The notes: generated by a model not told the origin, from the letters alone. DNA of 64,000 nucleotides from Archangium minus (GCF_044360475.1 NZ_CP043494.1:3720001-3784000); one strand, 5' to 3'; positions 15,751 to 25,566 are shown, counted from the stretch's first letter. Numbers and translations: made by a program.

Positions 15751-16896
15751 TTACGGTTCACTCCGTGTGTCTGCGGTGGCGCTCGTGCGGAGGAACGCAG
15801 CCACCCGCTCGGCCGCATTGCGGCGGATGTTCATGTAGAAGAGCTGGAACTCCACGGGGTGGTAGTTGCCCGCACCGAGCGTGTGGTCGAGGAGCCGGCT
15901 CATGAAGTCGCGCGGTAGCTCTCTGTCGACGAGGACCTCTAGCTTTCCGTCCTTGCATTGCGCACCGGTGAGGCCCGGAATCACCTGAGGTGGCACCACC
16001 TCGAGGAACACAGCGCCTTCGTTGCGTTCCCGCGGGGCCGGTTCCAGGTCGTGCCTCCAGGTCAGAGGGTTCACGCAGAGGGCGGGACCTGACGCGGGCG
16101 CCGTGCCCATGACGGGCTCTCGCACCTGGATTCGCTCGGAATGGCCGGCGCCGCGTGCGTTCCAGCCGAGGATGCACCCGGTCTGCTCCGGCGAAGCGCA
16201 GATGGGAATGTCGGGGAGGGTTTGCCGGAGAGTCTCCTCCGGTATCGGAATCCCAATGAGATACGCGGCGACGAGTTGCTGCCGGACCGGAGTCCCACTC
16301 ACGGCTTCGCGCAGGAGACGTCTGGCATGCACGGTCCCCTGGCTGTGTGCCGCGAGGATGAAGGGCCGCCCTTGATTGTATTTCTCTCGCCAGATGCGGA
16401 ACGCCGCGGCGATGTCCTGGTAGGCAAGGTCCACCGCGGCCAGTCCCTCTTCATCCTGCCCGGTGAAGGCGGTCAGGTTCGCCTGCCGGTAGCGAGGCGC
16501 GTAGATCGCGCAACAGACGTTGAAGGCACTCGCCTGAATGAGTGTCGCCACCCGGTCCGTCGCCGCGTTGAGGGCGGCGTCATCGGTAGGCCCATTCCAC
16601 TCGCCGCCGACATACGTGGTGGGGTGGATGTAGAAGACATCCACGGGCGCCTGGGATTGATCGACGCCCGGGCTTGACGGCGGCACCTGGTCCGCCAGGT
16701 CGTGGAGCTCGGGAAGTGCGCTCCAGGCGGAGGGCTGGGTGTAGTCGGGCGGAGTGGGAGCACGCGCCTTGCTGAACGGAGTCCTGGGGGTGACCGACCA
16801 CAGGAAGATGGACGCGAAGTTCATCACCAGCAGCACCCCCAGCAGGGTGCTCACCAAGAGCGTGGCGACAGTGATGTGCCTGAGCTTGTTCCGCAT
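15751..16896 (-). CDS. DUF3089 family alpha/beta hydrolase (lipase-like)
   Basis: About 381 residues with an N-terminal membrane anchor (residues 8-32). The DUF3089 pattern is clear: VDVFYIHPTTY, NVCCAIYAPRYRQA, the nucleophile elbow LAAHSQGTVHARRLL and YLIGIPI. Family members are predicted periplasmic or surface lipases with a Ser-Asp-His triad. It follows the alpha/beta hydrolase gene at a gap of 64 bases and may be co-transcribed with it. The ATG at 16896 was chosen because the upstream extension lacks a signal anchor. Confidence 0.85.
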   Translation of the reverse strand: MRNKLRHITVATLLVSTLLGVLLVMNFASIFLWSVTPRTPFSKARAPTPPDYTQPSAWSALPELHDLADQVPPSSPGVDQSQAPVDVFYIHPTTYVGGEWNGPTDDAALNAATDRVATLIQASAFNVCCAIYAPRYRQANLTAFTGQDEEGLAAVDLAYQDIAAAFRIWREKYNQGRPFILAAHSQGTVHARRLLREAVSGTPVRQQLVAAYLIGIPIPEETLRQTLPDIPICASPEQTGCILGWNARGAGHSERIQVREPVMGTAPASGPALCVNPLTWRHDLEPAPRERNEGAVFLEVVPPQVIPGLTGAQCKDGKLEVLVDRELPRDFMSRLLDHTLGAGNYHPVEFQLFYMNIRRNAAERVAAFLRTSATADTRSEP

Positions 16897-16960
16897 CGCG
16901 GGACGATAGGGAGGCCGGGCGGAACCTGTCAACGCAGCCACCTTGTTCCAACAACTCCCG

Positions 16961-17881
16961 CTATGCCTGGAGAAAGGCACGCAGCGCTTGGAGCACGGCC
17001 TCGGGAGTCTCCTCGTGCGGCCAGTGACCGGCGTCCGCGAGCTTCACCACCCGAGCCTCGGGCAGGGCCTGCTTCCAGCGCTCGAGCATGGGGGGCTGGA
17101 AGGCGGTGTCCCTCATGCCCCAGAGGATGAGCGCGGGCTTGCCCTGGAGTTGCCGCCGGCGCTCCCATTGGCTGGCGTAGAAGGCACTCGAGCCCGTGAG
17201 CGCGCGCGCCAGCGCCCAGAGCACCTGGCCGCGCGCGTGCTTGTCCTGAAAGGGCGCCAGGTATTGGCGGTGGATGCTCGGGGTGAGCTTGCGCCGATCG
17301 CCGTAGGCCGAAGGCATCAGCACCCGCAGTGAGAAGTTGAGGTGGCGGTAGAGGAAGCGCCCCAGCGCGCCACTCACCAGCCGCGCCCGGCGCACCATGT
17401 CCGGGTTCTGCTCGAAGCTCCACATCCACGAGTTGAGGATGACCAGCCGTCGCACCCGCTCGGTGTGCTCGAGGGCGAGCGGCAGCGCGATAGGGCCGCC
17501 ATAGTCATGCACGACCAGGGTGAAGTCCTCGAGCCCCAGCCTGTCCACGAAGGCCGCCAGCGCCTGGGCGTGGGCTTCGGGGCTGTAGTCGAAATGCTCG
17601 GGCCGCTCGGAAAGCCCAAACCCCAGCAGGTCCGGGGCAATGCACCGGTGGGTCGCGGAGAGCGCTCGGATCAGGTGCCGCCACTCGAAGGACCAGGTGG
17701 GGGTGCCGTGGATGAACAGCACCGTGGGGCCTCGGCCCTCGTCCACGTAATGCATGCGGCCCTGTGGGAGCTCCAGGTTCCGGTGGGCGAACGGGTAGCT
17801 CACGGTGTCCAGCCACGAGGGGACGGCCTGCGGAGCCAGTGTCCCCGGGGCTGCGGGGGAAGAGACGGTCAGGGCCTGCAT
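16961..17881 (-). CDS. Alpha/beta hydrolase of the haloalkane dehalogenase/epoxide hydrolase group
   Basis: About 306 residues. Seen: the oxyanion-hole motif FIHGTPTWSFEW, PDLLGFGLSERP, a nucleophile elbow VVHDYGG with Asp126, LNSWMW and the final GHWPHEE with the catalytic His. An Asp nucleophile indicates a dehalogenase- or epoxide-hydrolase-type mechanism, but Tyr instead of Trp follows the nucleophile, so true dehalogenase activity is uncertain. The ATG at 17881 has AGGAGG upstream. Divergent from a MarR regulator with a palindromic operator between them. Confidence 0.85.
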   Translation of the reverse strand: MQALTVSSPAAPGTLAPQAVPSWLDTVSYPFAHRNLELPQGRMHYVDEGRGPTVLFIHGTPTWSFEWRHLIRALSATHRCIAPDLLGFGLSERPEHFDYSPEAHAQALAAFVDRLGLEDFTLVVHDYGGPIALPLALEHTERVRRLVILNSWMWSFEQNPDMVRRARLVSGALGRFLYRHLNFSLRVLMPSAYGDRRKLTPSIHRQYLAPFQDKHARGQVLWALARALTGSSAFYASQWERRRQLQGKPALILWGMRDTAFQPPMLERWKQALPEARVVKLADAGHWPHEETPEAVLQALRAFLQA

Positions 17882-17952
17882 GGTGCACCTCCTGCGAGAA
17901 GGGGAGGGCGAGGTGCGCCTCCACCCTTTCAAATAGTAAAGCTCCCTTGTCT

Positions 17953-17978
17953 AATTGGTCAAGTGGACTTGACCAATT
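17953..17978. promoter_or_regulatory. MarR-type operator, perfect inverted repeat
   Basis: AATTGGTCAAG and CTTGACCAATT form perfect 11-bp arms around a 4-base centre. The site lies 12 bases before the MarR start and about 70 bases before the divergent hydrolase start. Its AT-rich arms and position fit a MarR dimer that represses both genes. Confidence 0.75.
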
Positions 17979-17990
17979 GTCTTGGGAAGA

Positions 17991-18506
17991 ATGGTGTGGG
18001 TGGGAAAACGAGTGAAGGAAGGTTGGGAGCAGCTCGAGGCGGCCAAGCGTGCCAGCGTGGGGCAGTTGCTGCTCAAGTGCGCACGGTTGTGGGATGAGCG
18101 GGCGGTGGCGCGGGTGAACCAGGAGGGCGAAGCGCAGGCGCGGCTGAGGCCGGCGCACACGCGGCTGGTGGCGCACATTGACGTGGAGGGCACGCGGCTC
18201 ACCGAGCTGGCTCGGCGCATAGGAGTGACGAAACAGGCGGTGGGGCAGCTCGTGGAGGAGCTGGTGCAGCAGGGGACGCTGGAGCTGGCGCCCGACCCCG
18301 AGGACAAGCGGGCGCGGCGGGTGCGCTTCACCCCCAAGGGGATGGCGGCCATCGCCCACGGGCTCGAGGTGCTGCATCAGCTCGAGACCGAGCTGTCACG
18401 CAAGGTGGGTGCACAGCGCATGCGCGCGTTGCACGAGACATTGGGCGAGCTGCTCGAGGCCTTGGAGCAACTGGAGCGCGAGGAGGCTCCAGGGACCGAG
18501 GAGTAG
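17991..18506 (+). CDS. MarR-family transcriptional regulator
   Basis: 171 residues with a winged helix-turn-helix: TELARRIGVTKQAVGQLVEELVQQGTLE is followed by a wing, DPEDKRARRVRFTPKG, which is the MarR signature. Helices on each side provide dimerisation. The ATG at 17991 has GGGAAGA upstream. It most likely represses itself and the divergent alpha/beta hydrolase genes, releasing in response to a small, probably phenolic or lipophilic, ligand (inference). Confidence 0.9.
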   Translation: MVWVGKRVKEGWEQLEAAKRASVGQLLLKCARLWDERAVARVNQEGEAQARLRPAHTRLVAHIDVEGTRLTELARRIGVTKQAVGQLVEELVQQGTLELAPDPEDKRARRVRFTPKGMAAIAHGLEVLHQLETELSRKVGAQRMRALHETLGELLEALEQLEREEAPGTEE

Positions 18507-18610
18507 GGCGTCTTCGGGCCGGCCTGCTTACCTCTTTTCAACACCCTCTAACGCGCCCCCACGAGGAACCGCTCCTCGCCGTCCTTCGTTGGAGTCTCCT
18601 GATACCCCTC

Positions 18611-20542
18611 ATGCGGTTCAACGTGTCCACCATGTCCTGGCGCATGGTCTTTGTCTTCTGCATCCTATCGCTGCTGTCCCCCCAGGCAGTGGCCCAGGAG
18701 GCGCGTCCGGCTGGAAAGTCCGTGCTCCTGCTCCTCCCCGAGGACACGGCGCTGCCCGCCATGGCGATGCTCGTCGCGAGTCTCCGCTCTTCCTTGTGGG
18801 AAACCGGGGGCGGTCCGATCACCGTGGATGTCGAGAGCCTGGATCTGGGCTGGGCGAGCGGGCCTGAACACACACGAGCCCTGCGTACCTGGTATCTGAC
18901 CAAGTACCGGGGGCGCCGGCCGGATGCACTCATCACCTTCCGCACCGACGCCATCCAGCTGACCCTGGACCTGCGCCAGGAGCTGTGGCCGGACATCCCG
19001 GTCATCGTCCTCTCCGAGGACGAGCGGCTCTGGGAGCAGCAGCCTCGTCCGGAGCGGGTGGCGGGCCTCTGGCTGCATTATGACATGCGGGCCACCGCGG
19101 AGCTGGCCCTGCAGCTGCTGCCCAGCACACGGAGGCTGGCGCTCGTCAACGGCTCCAGTCCCTGGGAGCGCGCTCAGCAGGAGCAGATGGTGCGAGAGCT
19201 GCAACCGCTGCTGGCGCAGCGGGGGCTGGAGTTCATCGACCTGAGCAACCTGCCGCTGGCCGAGCTGCTCGAACGCGCGAGGACCCTGCCGGACGACACC
19301 ACTGTCCTCACCTTCACCTTCATGACCGATTCCAGCGGGAGACCCTTCGTGGGGCGCGAGATCGCACGCATGTTGCTCTCCGCCAGCAACCGGCCCTGCT
19401 TCGCCCTCCACGACGCCGTCCTGGGTCTGGGGTTCGTCGGCGGAGCGCTCGTCAGCTACGAGGCCGTGGGCCAACAGCTGGGCATGCTCACCTCCCGCGT
19501 GTTGCGCGGAGAGCAGGAGGAATTCCTCGCGCCCCTGAAGCCGGCACCCGTGGACACGCTGACGGTCGATGCCCGCGCGCTGCGGCGCTGGGGCATCCCC
19601 CGCGATCGGGTGCCTCCCGGGGTGCGGCTCGCCTTCGACGAGCCCACGCTCTGGGAGCGCTACCGCTGGTGGGTCCTGGGGGCCCTGACGATCAGCGGCC
19701 TGCAGGCGCTGGTGGCCGGAGGGCTCGTGGTGGAGCGCCGCCGCCGCATGCGTGCCCAGGCCGAGCTCCTCGAGCGCCAACGCCTGGAGAAGCTCGCGGA
19801 GATGGAGGCGCGTCGAACCCTGGAGCAGCTGGCCCACGTGAGCCGGGTGGCCGCCCTGGGCGAGCTGGCCGCCTCACTGGCTCATGAGCTCAACCAGCCC
19901 CTGGCCGCCATCCTCAGCAACGCCCAGGCCGCACGCCGCCTGTTGAACGCCAACCCCGCGGAGCTGGACGAGGTGCGCGAGGCCCTCGGAGACATCATCT
20001 CCGACGACAAGCGCGCGGGCGAAGTCATTCACCGCATGCGCGCGCTGCTCAAGCGGGGGGAGCCCCGGCAGGAGCTCCACTCGCTCAATGACCTGGTGCG
20101 CGAGGTGGCGCGCCTGCTGGCCAACGACATGCACCTGCGCGGCGCGACCCTGCAGCTGGCGCTGGCCCCGTCGTTGCCCGCCGTCCAGGGGGACGGAATC
20201 CAGCTCCAACAGGTGGTGCTCAACCTGCTCATCAACGCCCTGGATGCCATGGCCGATGTCCCCGAGGGCCAGCGCCAGCTGCAGGTCCGCACCGCCTCGC
20301 CAGGCCCGGGGCAGGTGGAGCTGAGCGTGCAGGACTCGGGAGGAGGGATCGAGCCGTCGCGGCTGGCCCTCATCTTCGAGCCCTTCTACTCCACCAAGGA
20401 GCAGGGGCTGGGCATGGGGCTGTCCATCAGCCGCTCCATCGTCGAGGCGCACGGCGGCCGCTTGCAAGCCGAGAGCCCTCCGGGGCAGGGGGCTCTGTTA
20501 CGGTGCGTGCTTCCCGCGGCGCACCCGGAGTCCTCGCCATGA
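18611..20542 (+). CDS. Sensor histidine kinase with ABC-substrate-binding-like sensor domain
   Basis: 643 residues. A signal peptide (to AVAQ) leads into a periplasmic domain of about 300 residues resembling ABC-type substrate-binding proteins, then one membrane segment near 358-377, a coiled linker, and a kinase core: H-box ASLAHELNQPLAAI, N-box LNLLINALDA, DSGGGIEP, FEPFYSTK and GLGMGLSISRSIVEAHGG. HELNQPLAAI marks the DctB/FixL-like group. The stop overlaps the start of the response regulator (ATGA), so the two form a two-component system sensing an unknown extracytoplasmic ligand. Confidence 0.93.
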   Translation: MRFNVSTMSWRMVFVFCILSLLSPQAVAQEARPAGKSVLLLLPEDTALPAMAMLVASLRSSLWETGGGPITVDVESLDLGWASGPEHTRALRTWYLTKYRGRRPDALITFRTDAIQLTLDLRQELWPDIPVIVLSEDERLWEQQPRPERVAGLWLHYDMRATAELALQLLPSTRRLALVNGSSPWERAQQEQMVRELQPLLAQRGLEFIDLSNLPLAELLERARTLPDDTTVLTFTFMTDSSGRPFVGREIARMLLSASNRPCFALHDAVLGLGFVGGALVSYEAVGQQLGMLTSRVLRGEQEEFLAPLKPAPVDTLTVDARALRRWGIPRDRVPPGVRLAFDEPTLWERYRWWVLGALTISGLQALVAGGLVVERRRRMRAQAELLERQRLEKLAEMEARRTLEQLAHVSRVAALGELAASLAHELNQPLAAILSNAQAARRLLNANPAELDEVREALGDIISDDKRAGEVIHRMRALLKRGEPRQELHSLNDLVREVARLLANDMHLRGATLQLALAPSLPAVQGDGIQLQQVVLNLLINALDAMADVPEGQRQLQVRTASPGPGQVELSVQDSGGGIEPSRLALIFEPFYSTKEQGLGMGLSISRSIVEAHGGRLQAESPPGQGALLRCVLPAAHPESSP

Positions 20543-21153
20543 CACAAGCCCCCGCCACCATCTTCCTCGTGGACGACGATGAGTCCGTGCTGCGGGGGTT
20601 GGGGCGGCTGCTGCGGGCCGCCGGCTATGCCACGAAGCCCTTCGCCTCGCCCTCCGAGTTCCTCGCGCAGCTGTCCGGGGACACGCCGGGCTGCGCCGTG
20701 CTGGACCTGCGGATGCCGGGGCTGAACGGGCTGGAGTTGCAGCAGGCCATGGAGTCCAAGAACTGCCACCTGCCTGTCATCTTCATCTCCGGCCACGGGG
20801 ATGTGCCGGCCAGCGTCAGGGCCATGAAGGCCGGCGCCGTGGACTTCCTCCTGAAGCCCTTTGATGAGCAACAACTGCTGGGAGCCATCTCCGAGGCCTT
20901 GCTCAAGGACGCGGCGGCCCGCGCTGGCCGCGCCGAGACAGCCGCGCTGCATGCCCATCATGCCGTCCTCACTCCCCGCGAGCGCGAGGTATGCGCGCTG
21001 GTGGCCCAGGGGCTGACCAACAAGGAGGTCGCCCAGCGGCTGGGCACCACCGAGAAGACCATCAAGGTGCACCGCGCCCGCGTCATGCAGAAGCTGGACG
21101 TGGACTCGGTGGCGGAGCTGGTGCGGTTCGTGGACCGGCTGGGCCAGGGCTGA
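20539..21153 (+). CDS. FixJ/NarL-type response regulator
   Basis: 204 residues. The receiver domain has the acidic pocket VDDDES, phosphoacceptor Asp in VLDLRMPGLNG, FISGHGDVPASVRAMKAGAVDFLLKPF with conserved Lys, then a LuxR-type helix-turn-helix LTPREREVCALVAQGLTNKEVAQRLG, then EKTIKVHRARVMQK. This is the FixJ subtype. It overlaps the kinase gene by 4 bases and is its cognate partner. The target genes are not known; the adjacent kelch lipoprotein is a candidate only by position. Confidence 0.93.
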   Translation: MTQAPATIFLVDDDESVLRGLGRLLRAAGYATKPFASPSEFLAQLSGDTPGCAVLDLRMPGLNGLELQQAMESKNCHLPVIFISGHGDVPASVRAMKAGAVDFLLKPFDEQQLLGAISEALLKDAAARAGRAETAALHAHHAVLTPREREVCALVAQGLTNKEVAQRLGTTEKTIKVHRARVMQKLDVDSVAELVRFVDRLGQG

Positions 21154-21293
21154 GCCCTCGCTGTGTAAGCACTAGGTCCAATATCCATGACCTGAAACTC
21201 TGAGTAGAGGTGGTCGTGCAGACATGACCCGGCACCTCCTCAGGCCGCTGGCCGTCTGGGCCTTTCCCCACCATGAACCCAGGGCCACTTCGC

Positions 21294-22907
21294 ATGAAAA
21301 ACCTACCGTTCTCCCTTCTTGCCTTCTGCTTGGCGCTGGCAGTCACTGGCTGCCAATGCTCTCCATCTCCATCAGACGATTTCTCGCTCCGTGTCGTCCT
21401 CGCGGAGACCCGCATCTCCGCGGGGATGAAGACCACCGCGAAGGCCCAGCGGGTCTATGACGATGGCCGCGTCGTCGACCTCGACGCCTCCAATTCACCG
21501 CAATGGACATCGTCCGCTCCTCAAGTGGCCTCCGTCGAACCGCAACCGGACGGCACCGTCAAAGTGACGGCTCTCCAGCCCGGTAGCGCCCTCATCACAG
21601 TCAACGCGGACGAAGCCTCGGGCGAGGCAACCCTCGAGATCACCCCTCCGCCGCCCGTGCTCACCTCCATCACGCTCACCCCCGCCACGGCTTCGGTGCT
21701 CCAGGGCTCGACACAGCAGTTCACCGCTCAAGGCAGCTACAGCGACGGCACCACGGCCGATGTGACGAGCAGTGCGACGTGGACGACGAGCAACACCGCC
21801 ATTGCCACCGTGAGCAGCACGGGCCTGGGCACCGGCGTGGCCGGGGGTGGGCCCGTCACCATCACCGCCACCCTGGGTGACGTGAGCGGCACGGCTCAAC
21901 TCAGCGTCACCGGGTGGACGTCCTCAGGGTCCATCTCCACGAGCCGCTACAACCACACCGCCACGCGGACCGACTCGGGCCGGGTGCTCATCGCAGGGGG
22001 GCGCAATGGGACGACCACCCTGAGCAGTGTGGAGTCGTACGATCCAGCGACCAACTCCTGGTCTCCAGTCCGTGCAATGGCTAACGGCCGCTTCGGTCAC
22101 GCCGCCCTATTGCTCCCCTTTGGGTACGTGCTCGTCACCGGGGGGACCGATGGGACGACCCCCCTGCGCGCTGCGGAGGTGTACGATGAAGCGACCGACT
22201 CCTGGTTCAACGCCGGTTACTTCTTCACGGGCCGCTACGATCACACCATCACGTTGCTTCCCTCGGGTAACGTGCTCGTCACCGGCGGCACCGATGGCAC
22301 CAACGCTTTGGCCACCGCGGAGGTGTACGATCCGCTCGTCAACCGCTGGGATAAGGCCAGCCCCATGAGCACCGCCCGCTTCCACCACACGGCCACATTG
22401 CTCCCCTCGGGCAAGGTCCTCGTCTCAGGGGGGTCCAATGGCTCCGGGAGCTTGAGCAGCGCCGAGGTGTACGACCCGGCCACAGATTCGTGGGCTCCAG
22501 CGGCCACCATGGTGACGAGCCATAGCCTTCACGCGGCCACGCTTCTCTCCTCTGGCAAGGTGCTCATCTCAGGGGGGCAATCGCTCACCGAGCCCTCTTC
22601 CTCTGAGCTGTATGATCCAGACACCAACAGCTGGTCGGCGGCTGGCTCCATGGTCGAAGGCCGCTCCCGCCACACCGCCACGCTGCTTGCTTCGGGCCAG
22701 GTGCTCGTCACGGGGGGCGACGGCAGCAGCTATTACAACACCGCGGAGTTGTACAACCCAGCCACCTCTTCCTGGTCCGCAACCGCCTCCATGGCCGCGT
22801 CCCGCGGAGCTCACACCGCGACGCTGCTTCCCTCAGGCAGGGTTCTCGTCGTGGGTGGCGAAGATGGCACCCGCCCACTTGCCACGGCGGAAGTGTACGT
22901 GCCCTGA
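21294..22907 (+). CDS. Surface lipoprotein with Big2 domain and seven kelch repeats
   Basis: About 537 residues. MKNLPFSLLAFCLALAVTGCQC is a lipoprotein signal. An Ig-like Big2 domain follows (SITLTPATASVLQGSTQQF), then seven repeats of about 48 residues with the kelch core HTATLLPSGxVLVxGG and AEVYDPATxSW. Seven repeats would close a beta-propeller; the last one is cut short at the final strand, which may be completed by the first. Secreted kelch/Big2 proteins of this kind are frequent in myxobacteria and probably bind carbohydrate or protein at the surface. ATG 21273 is an alternative start. Confidence 0.88.
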   Translation: MKNLPFSLLAFCLALAVTGCQCSPSPSDDFSLRVVLAETRISAGMKTTAKAQRVYDDGRVVDLDASNSPQWTSSAPQVASVEPQPDGTVKVTALQPGSALITVNADEASGEATLEITPPPPVLTSITLTPATASVLQGSTQQFTAQGSYSDGTTADVTSSATWTTSNTAIATVSSTGLGTGVAGGGPVTITATLGDVSGTAQLSVTGWTSSGSISTSRYNHTATRTDSGRVLIAGGRNGTTTLSSVESYDPATNSWSPVRAMANGRFGHAALLLPFGYVLVTGGTDGTTPLRAAEVYDEATDSWFNAGYFFTGRYDHTITLLPSGNVLVTGGTDGTNALATAEVYDPLVNRWDKASPMSTARFHHTATLLPSGKVLVSGGSNGSGSLSSAEVYDPATDSWAPAATMVTSHSLHAATLLSSGKVLISGGQSLTEPSSSELYDPDTNSWSAAGSMVEGRSRHTATLLASGQVLVTGGDGSSYYNTAELYNPATSSWSATASMAASRGAHTATLLPSGRVLVVGGEDGTRPLATAEVYVP

Positions 22908-22914
22908 GCGCAAA

Positions 22915-22975
22915 GCCTCTCTGATGGTTGCATCGAACCCGCAGGCGAGTGATTCATCGCCTGCCCTTCAGAGGC
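22915..22975 (+). terminator. Nested stem-loop after the kelch gene
   Basis: An inner perfect 8-bp stem (GCAGGCGA / TCGCCTGC, 8-base loop) lies inside an outer 6-bp stem (GCCTCT / AGAGGC), starting 8 bases after the stop codon. There is no T tract. It probably marks or protects the 3' end of the kelch transcript. Confidence 0.5.
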
Positions 22976-23166
22976 CGGATCGAAAATCCGAGAAGGCAGT
23001 ACTCCAGAGCTCAAGCTTTTTGAGCGTGCTGCTCGCCGCGTGAGCGCGTCGATGACACAAACTGCGGGAGAGCCACAAAACAGGGGCAGGCTCACTCCGG
23101 CACGTGAATGCGAGCCTTTGCTGAGACGCTGTAAGCCAAGTGTAGAGCCCAAATCAGGAGTCATCA

Positions 23167-25554
23167 ATGCCGTTAGATCGAGACCTTCCCAAACGCGAAA
23201 TCTTGCCGATCCCCGACCGTCCCTATGTCGGCCCGACGAAGTACAATGCCGCGGACCCGCAGCCTGAATTTCCTCCCCTCTTACCGATCCGCCCGCCCAA
23301 GGGCGCCCCCAACGTCATCGTCATCCTGATCGACGATGTGGGGTTCGGCGCCTCTGAAACCTTCGGGGGGCCCATCGCGACTCCGACAGCCACGGCGCTC
23401 GCCAAGGGGGGCATCAAGTTCAACCGTTTCCATACGTCAGCCCTGTGCAGTCCGACGCGCGCCGCCTTACTGACTGGCCGCAACCCCCACTCCGTCGGCA
23501 TGGGTTGCATCACCGAGATGGCGACCTCGGCGCCCGGCGCCACCTCGATGATCCCCAACAGCGCCGCCTCGATCGCCAAGATACTCAGGTACAACGGCTA
23601 CTCGACGGCTCAGTTCGGTAAGTGCCACGAGGTGCCCACCTGGGAAACTGGCACCACGGGGCCCTTCGACCACTGGCCCACCTACATGGGGTTCGAGAAG
23701 TTCTATGGCTTTGTGGGCGGCGAAACCAACCAGTACTACCCTACGCTCTACGATGGAACGACTTACATCGAAATGCCAGAACGTGGGAACTACCACCTGA
23801 CCACAGATTTAGCTGATCAGGCCATCAAGTGGATTGAGACTCAGAATTCCCTTGCGCCGGACAAGCCCTTCTTCATGTATTTCGCTCCAGGCGCGACCCA
23901 TGCCCCCCACCAGGTCCCGGAAGAGTGGAGTAACAAGTACAGAGGAAAATTCGACGAAGGCTGGGACAAACTGCGCGAGGCCACGTTCGAGCGCCAAAAA
24001 GAACTGCACGTCATCCCGCCGGGCGCGAAACTGACACCTCCCAACGAAGATGTTCCAGCCTGGGACGCAATGGCGCCCGAGGTCCAAGATTCCCTGAAGC
24101 GCGAGATGGAAATCTACGCCGGCTTCCTCGAACATACCGACTACCAGATCGGCAGGATGATCGAGACGCTCAAGACCCTCAAGATCTTCGAGAACACGCT
24201 CATCATCTACATCCTCGGCGACAACGGAGCGTCCGCCGAAGGCACGTTTCTCGGCACTTTCAACGAGATGATCGGCTTCAACGGCATCGAGATGACGGAG
24301 CAGGAACAGATAGATATCATCAATAAGCACATAGAAGATTTCGGCACCAAGAAAGCGTATAATCACTATGCCGTCGGCTGGGCCCAGGCCATGTGCACGC
24401 CGTATCAGTGGACCAAGCAAGTCGCCAGCCACTTCGGAGGCACGCGCAACGGCATGGTCGTCCATTGGCCAAAGGTCATTAAGGGGCGCGGCTTGCGACA
24501 ACAGTTCACTTACGTGACCGATGTGCTTCCGACGATCCTCGAAGCGATCGGGCTGCCGGAGCCGTTAAGCGTCGACGGAGTGCTGCAGAAACCCATCGAG
24601 GGTCAGAGCTTCTTCTATACGTTCAATGACATCCACGCGGTTGAGCGCCACAGGACCCAGTACTTCGAGATGTTTGGCAATCGTGGCATCTACCATGAAG
24701 GCTGGACTGCCGTCACCCTCCACTCGAAGCCCTGGGACTTCTACAACCTACCGGACTACGCAGACGATAAATGGGAGCTCTACTTCACGTATGCCGAGAA
24801 GCCGGAGGACGTGTCTAAGCAGGACTGGACCCAGGCAAAAGACCTCGCCGCAATTTACCCCGACAAGCTAGAGGAGCTGAAGAACCTTTTTCAGATCGAG
24901 GCGGCCCGTTACAACGTCTTCCCCCTCGACGACCGAAAGATAGAGCGCCTGCCCCCCGCGGATGGCGTCCACCGCCAAAGGTACGTCGACGGTAGTTTCG
25001 TTGCCGACCCGGTCGTGATCGACAACTTCAACCGCTCTTTCAATATCACCGCAGAGATCAGCGTGCCAGCCGATCTATCTGGGCCAGTGCAAGGCGTGAT
25101 CCTCGCCCGTGGCAACAATTTTGGCGGCTTTGGCCTCTATGCCAAAAATGGAATTCTCACTTACGTCTACAACTACCTGGGGCTCGAGATCTTCTACGTC
25201 CGTCAGGATGATAACGCGACTTTGCTGCCGTCGGGCACGTACCAGGTCCGCATGGAGTTCACGTACGACGGCGGCGAGGAGACCGGTCAGGGCGGCACGG
25301 TGAAACTCTTCCGAAAAGACGGGGAGAGCGACGTCCAACTCGGCCAGGGCGTCATCCCAAAGACGAATCCGGTTGTCTTCAACGTGGACGCCTTCCTGAT
25401 GGTCGGCAACAAGACTGGTGGCCCCTTGTGCGAGGACCTCGAAGGGAACAACCGCTTCACCGGCACGGTGGAGTGGGCGGAGATCAAGATAACGGGAGCA
25501 CCCGGCGTCAAGAGCCCCGAACAGCGCGTGCACGCGCTGATGGCGATCGAGTAA
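23167..25554 (+). CDS. Arylsulfatase (type I formylglycine sulfatase)
   Basis: 795 residues. The metal-binding start VIVILIDDVGFG (Asp56, Asp57), the sulfatase signature CSPTRAALLTGR with Cys94 (converted to formylglycine by a separate enzyme), FGKCHEVPTW and YILGDNGASAEG identify the family. The C-terminal 200 or so residues form a beta-rich extension. No signal peptide is visible, so it may be cytoplasmic or exported another way. The codons carry more A/T at third positions than the neighbours, suggesting a transferred gene. No sulfatase maturase lies in this window. Confidence 0.92.
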   Translation: MPLDRDLPKREILPIPDRPYVGPTKYNAADPQPEFPPLLPIRPPKGAPNVIVILIDDVGFGASETFGGPIATPTATALAKGGIKFNRFHTSALCSPTRAALLTGRNPHSVGMGCITEMATSAPGATSMIPNSAASIAKILRYNGYSTAQFGKCHEVPTWETGTTGPFDHWPTYMGFEKFYGFVGGETNQYYPTLYDGTTYIEMPERGNYHLTTDLADQAIKWIETQNSLAPDKPFFMYFAPGATHAPHQVPEEWSNKYRGKFDEGWDKLREATFERQKELHVIPPGAKLTPPNEDVPAWDAMAPEVQDSLKREMEIYAGFLEHTDYQIGRMIETLKTLKIFENTLIIYILGDNGASAEGTFLGTFNEMIGFNGIEMTEQEQIDIINKHIEDFGTKKAYNHYAVGWAQAMCTPYQWTKQVASHFGGTRNGMVVHWPKVIKGRGLRQQFTYVTDVLPTILEAIGLPEPLSVDGVLQKPIEGQSFFYTFNDIHAVERHRTQYFEMFGNRGIYHEGWTAVTLHSKPWDFYNLPDYADDKWELYFTYAEKPEDVSKQDWTQAKDLAAIYPDKLEELKNLFQIEAARYNVFPLDDRKIERLPPADGVHRQRYVDGSFVADPVVIDNFNRSFNITAEISVPADLSGPVQGVILARGNNFGGFGLYAKNGILTYVYNYLGLEIFYVRQDDNATLLPSGTYQVRMEFTYDGGEETGQGGTVKLFRKDGESDVQLGQGVIPKTNPVVFNVDAFLMVGNKTGGPLCEDLEGNNRFTGTVEWAEIKITGAPGVKSPEQRVHALMAIE

Positions 25555-25566
25555 CCGTTCACCGGC

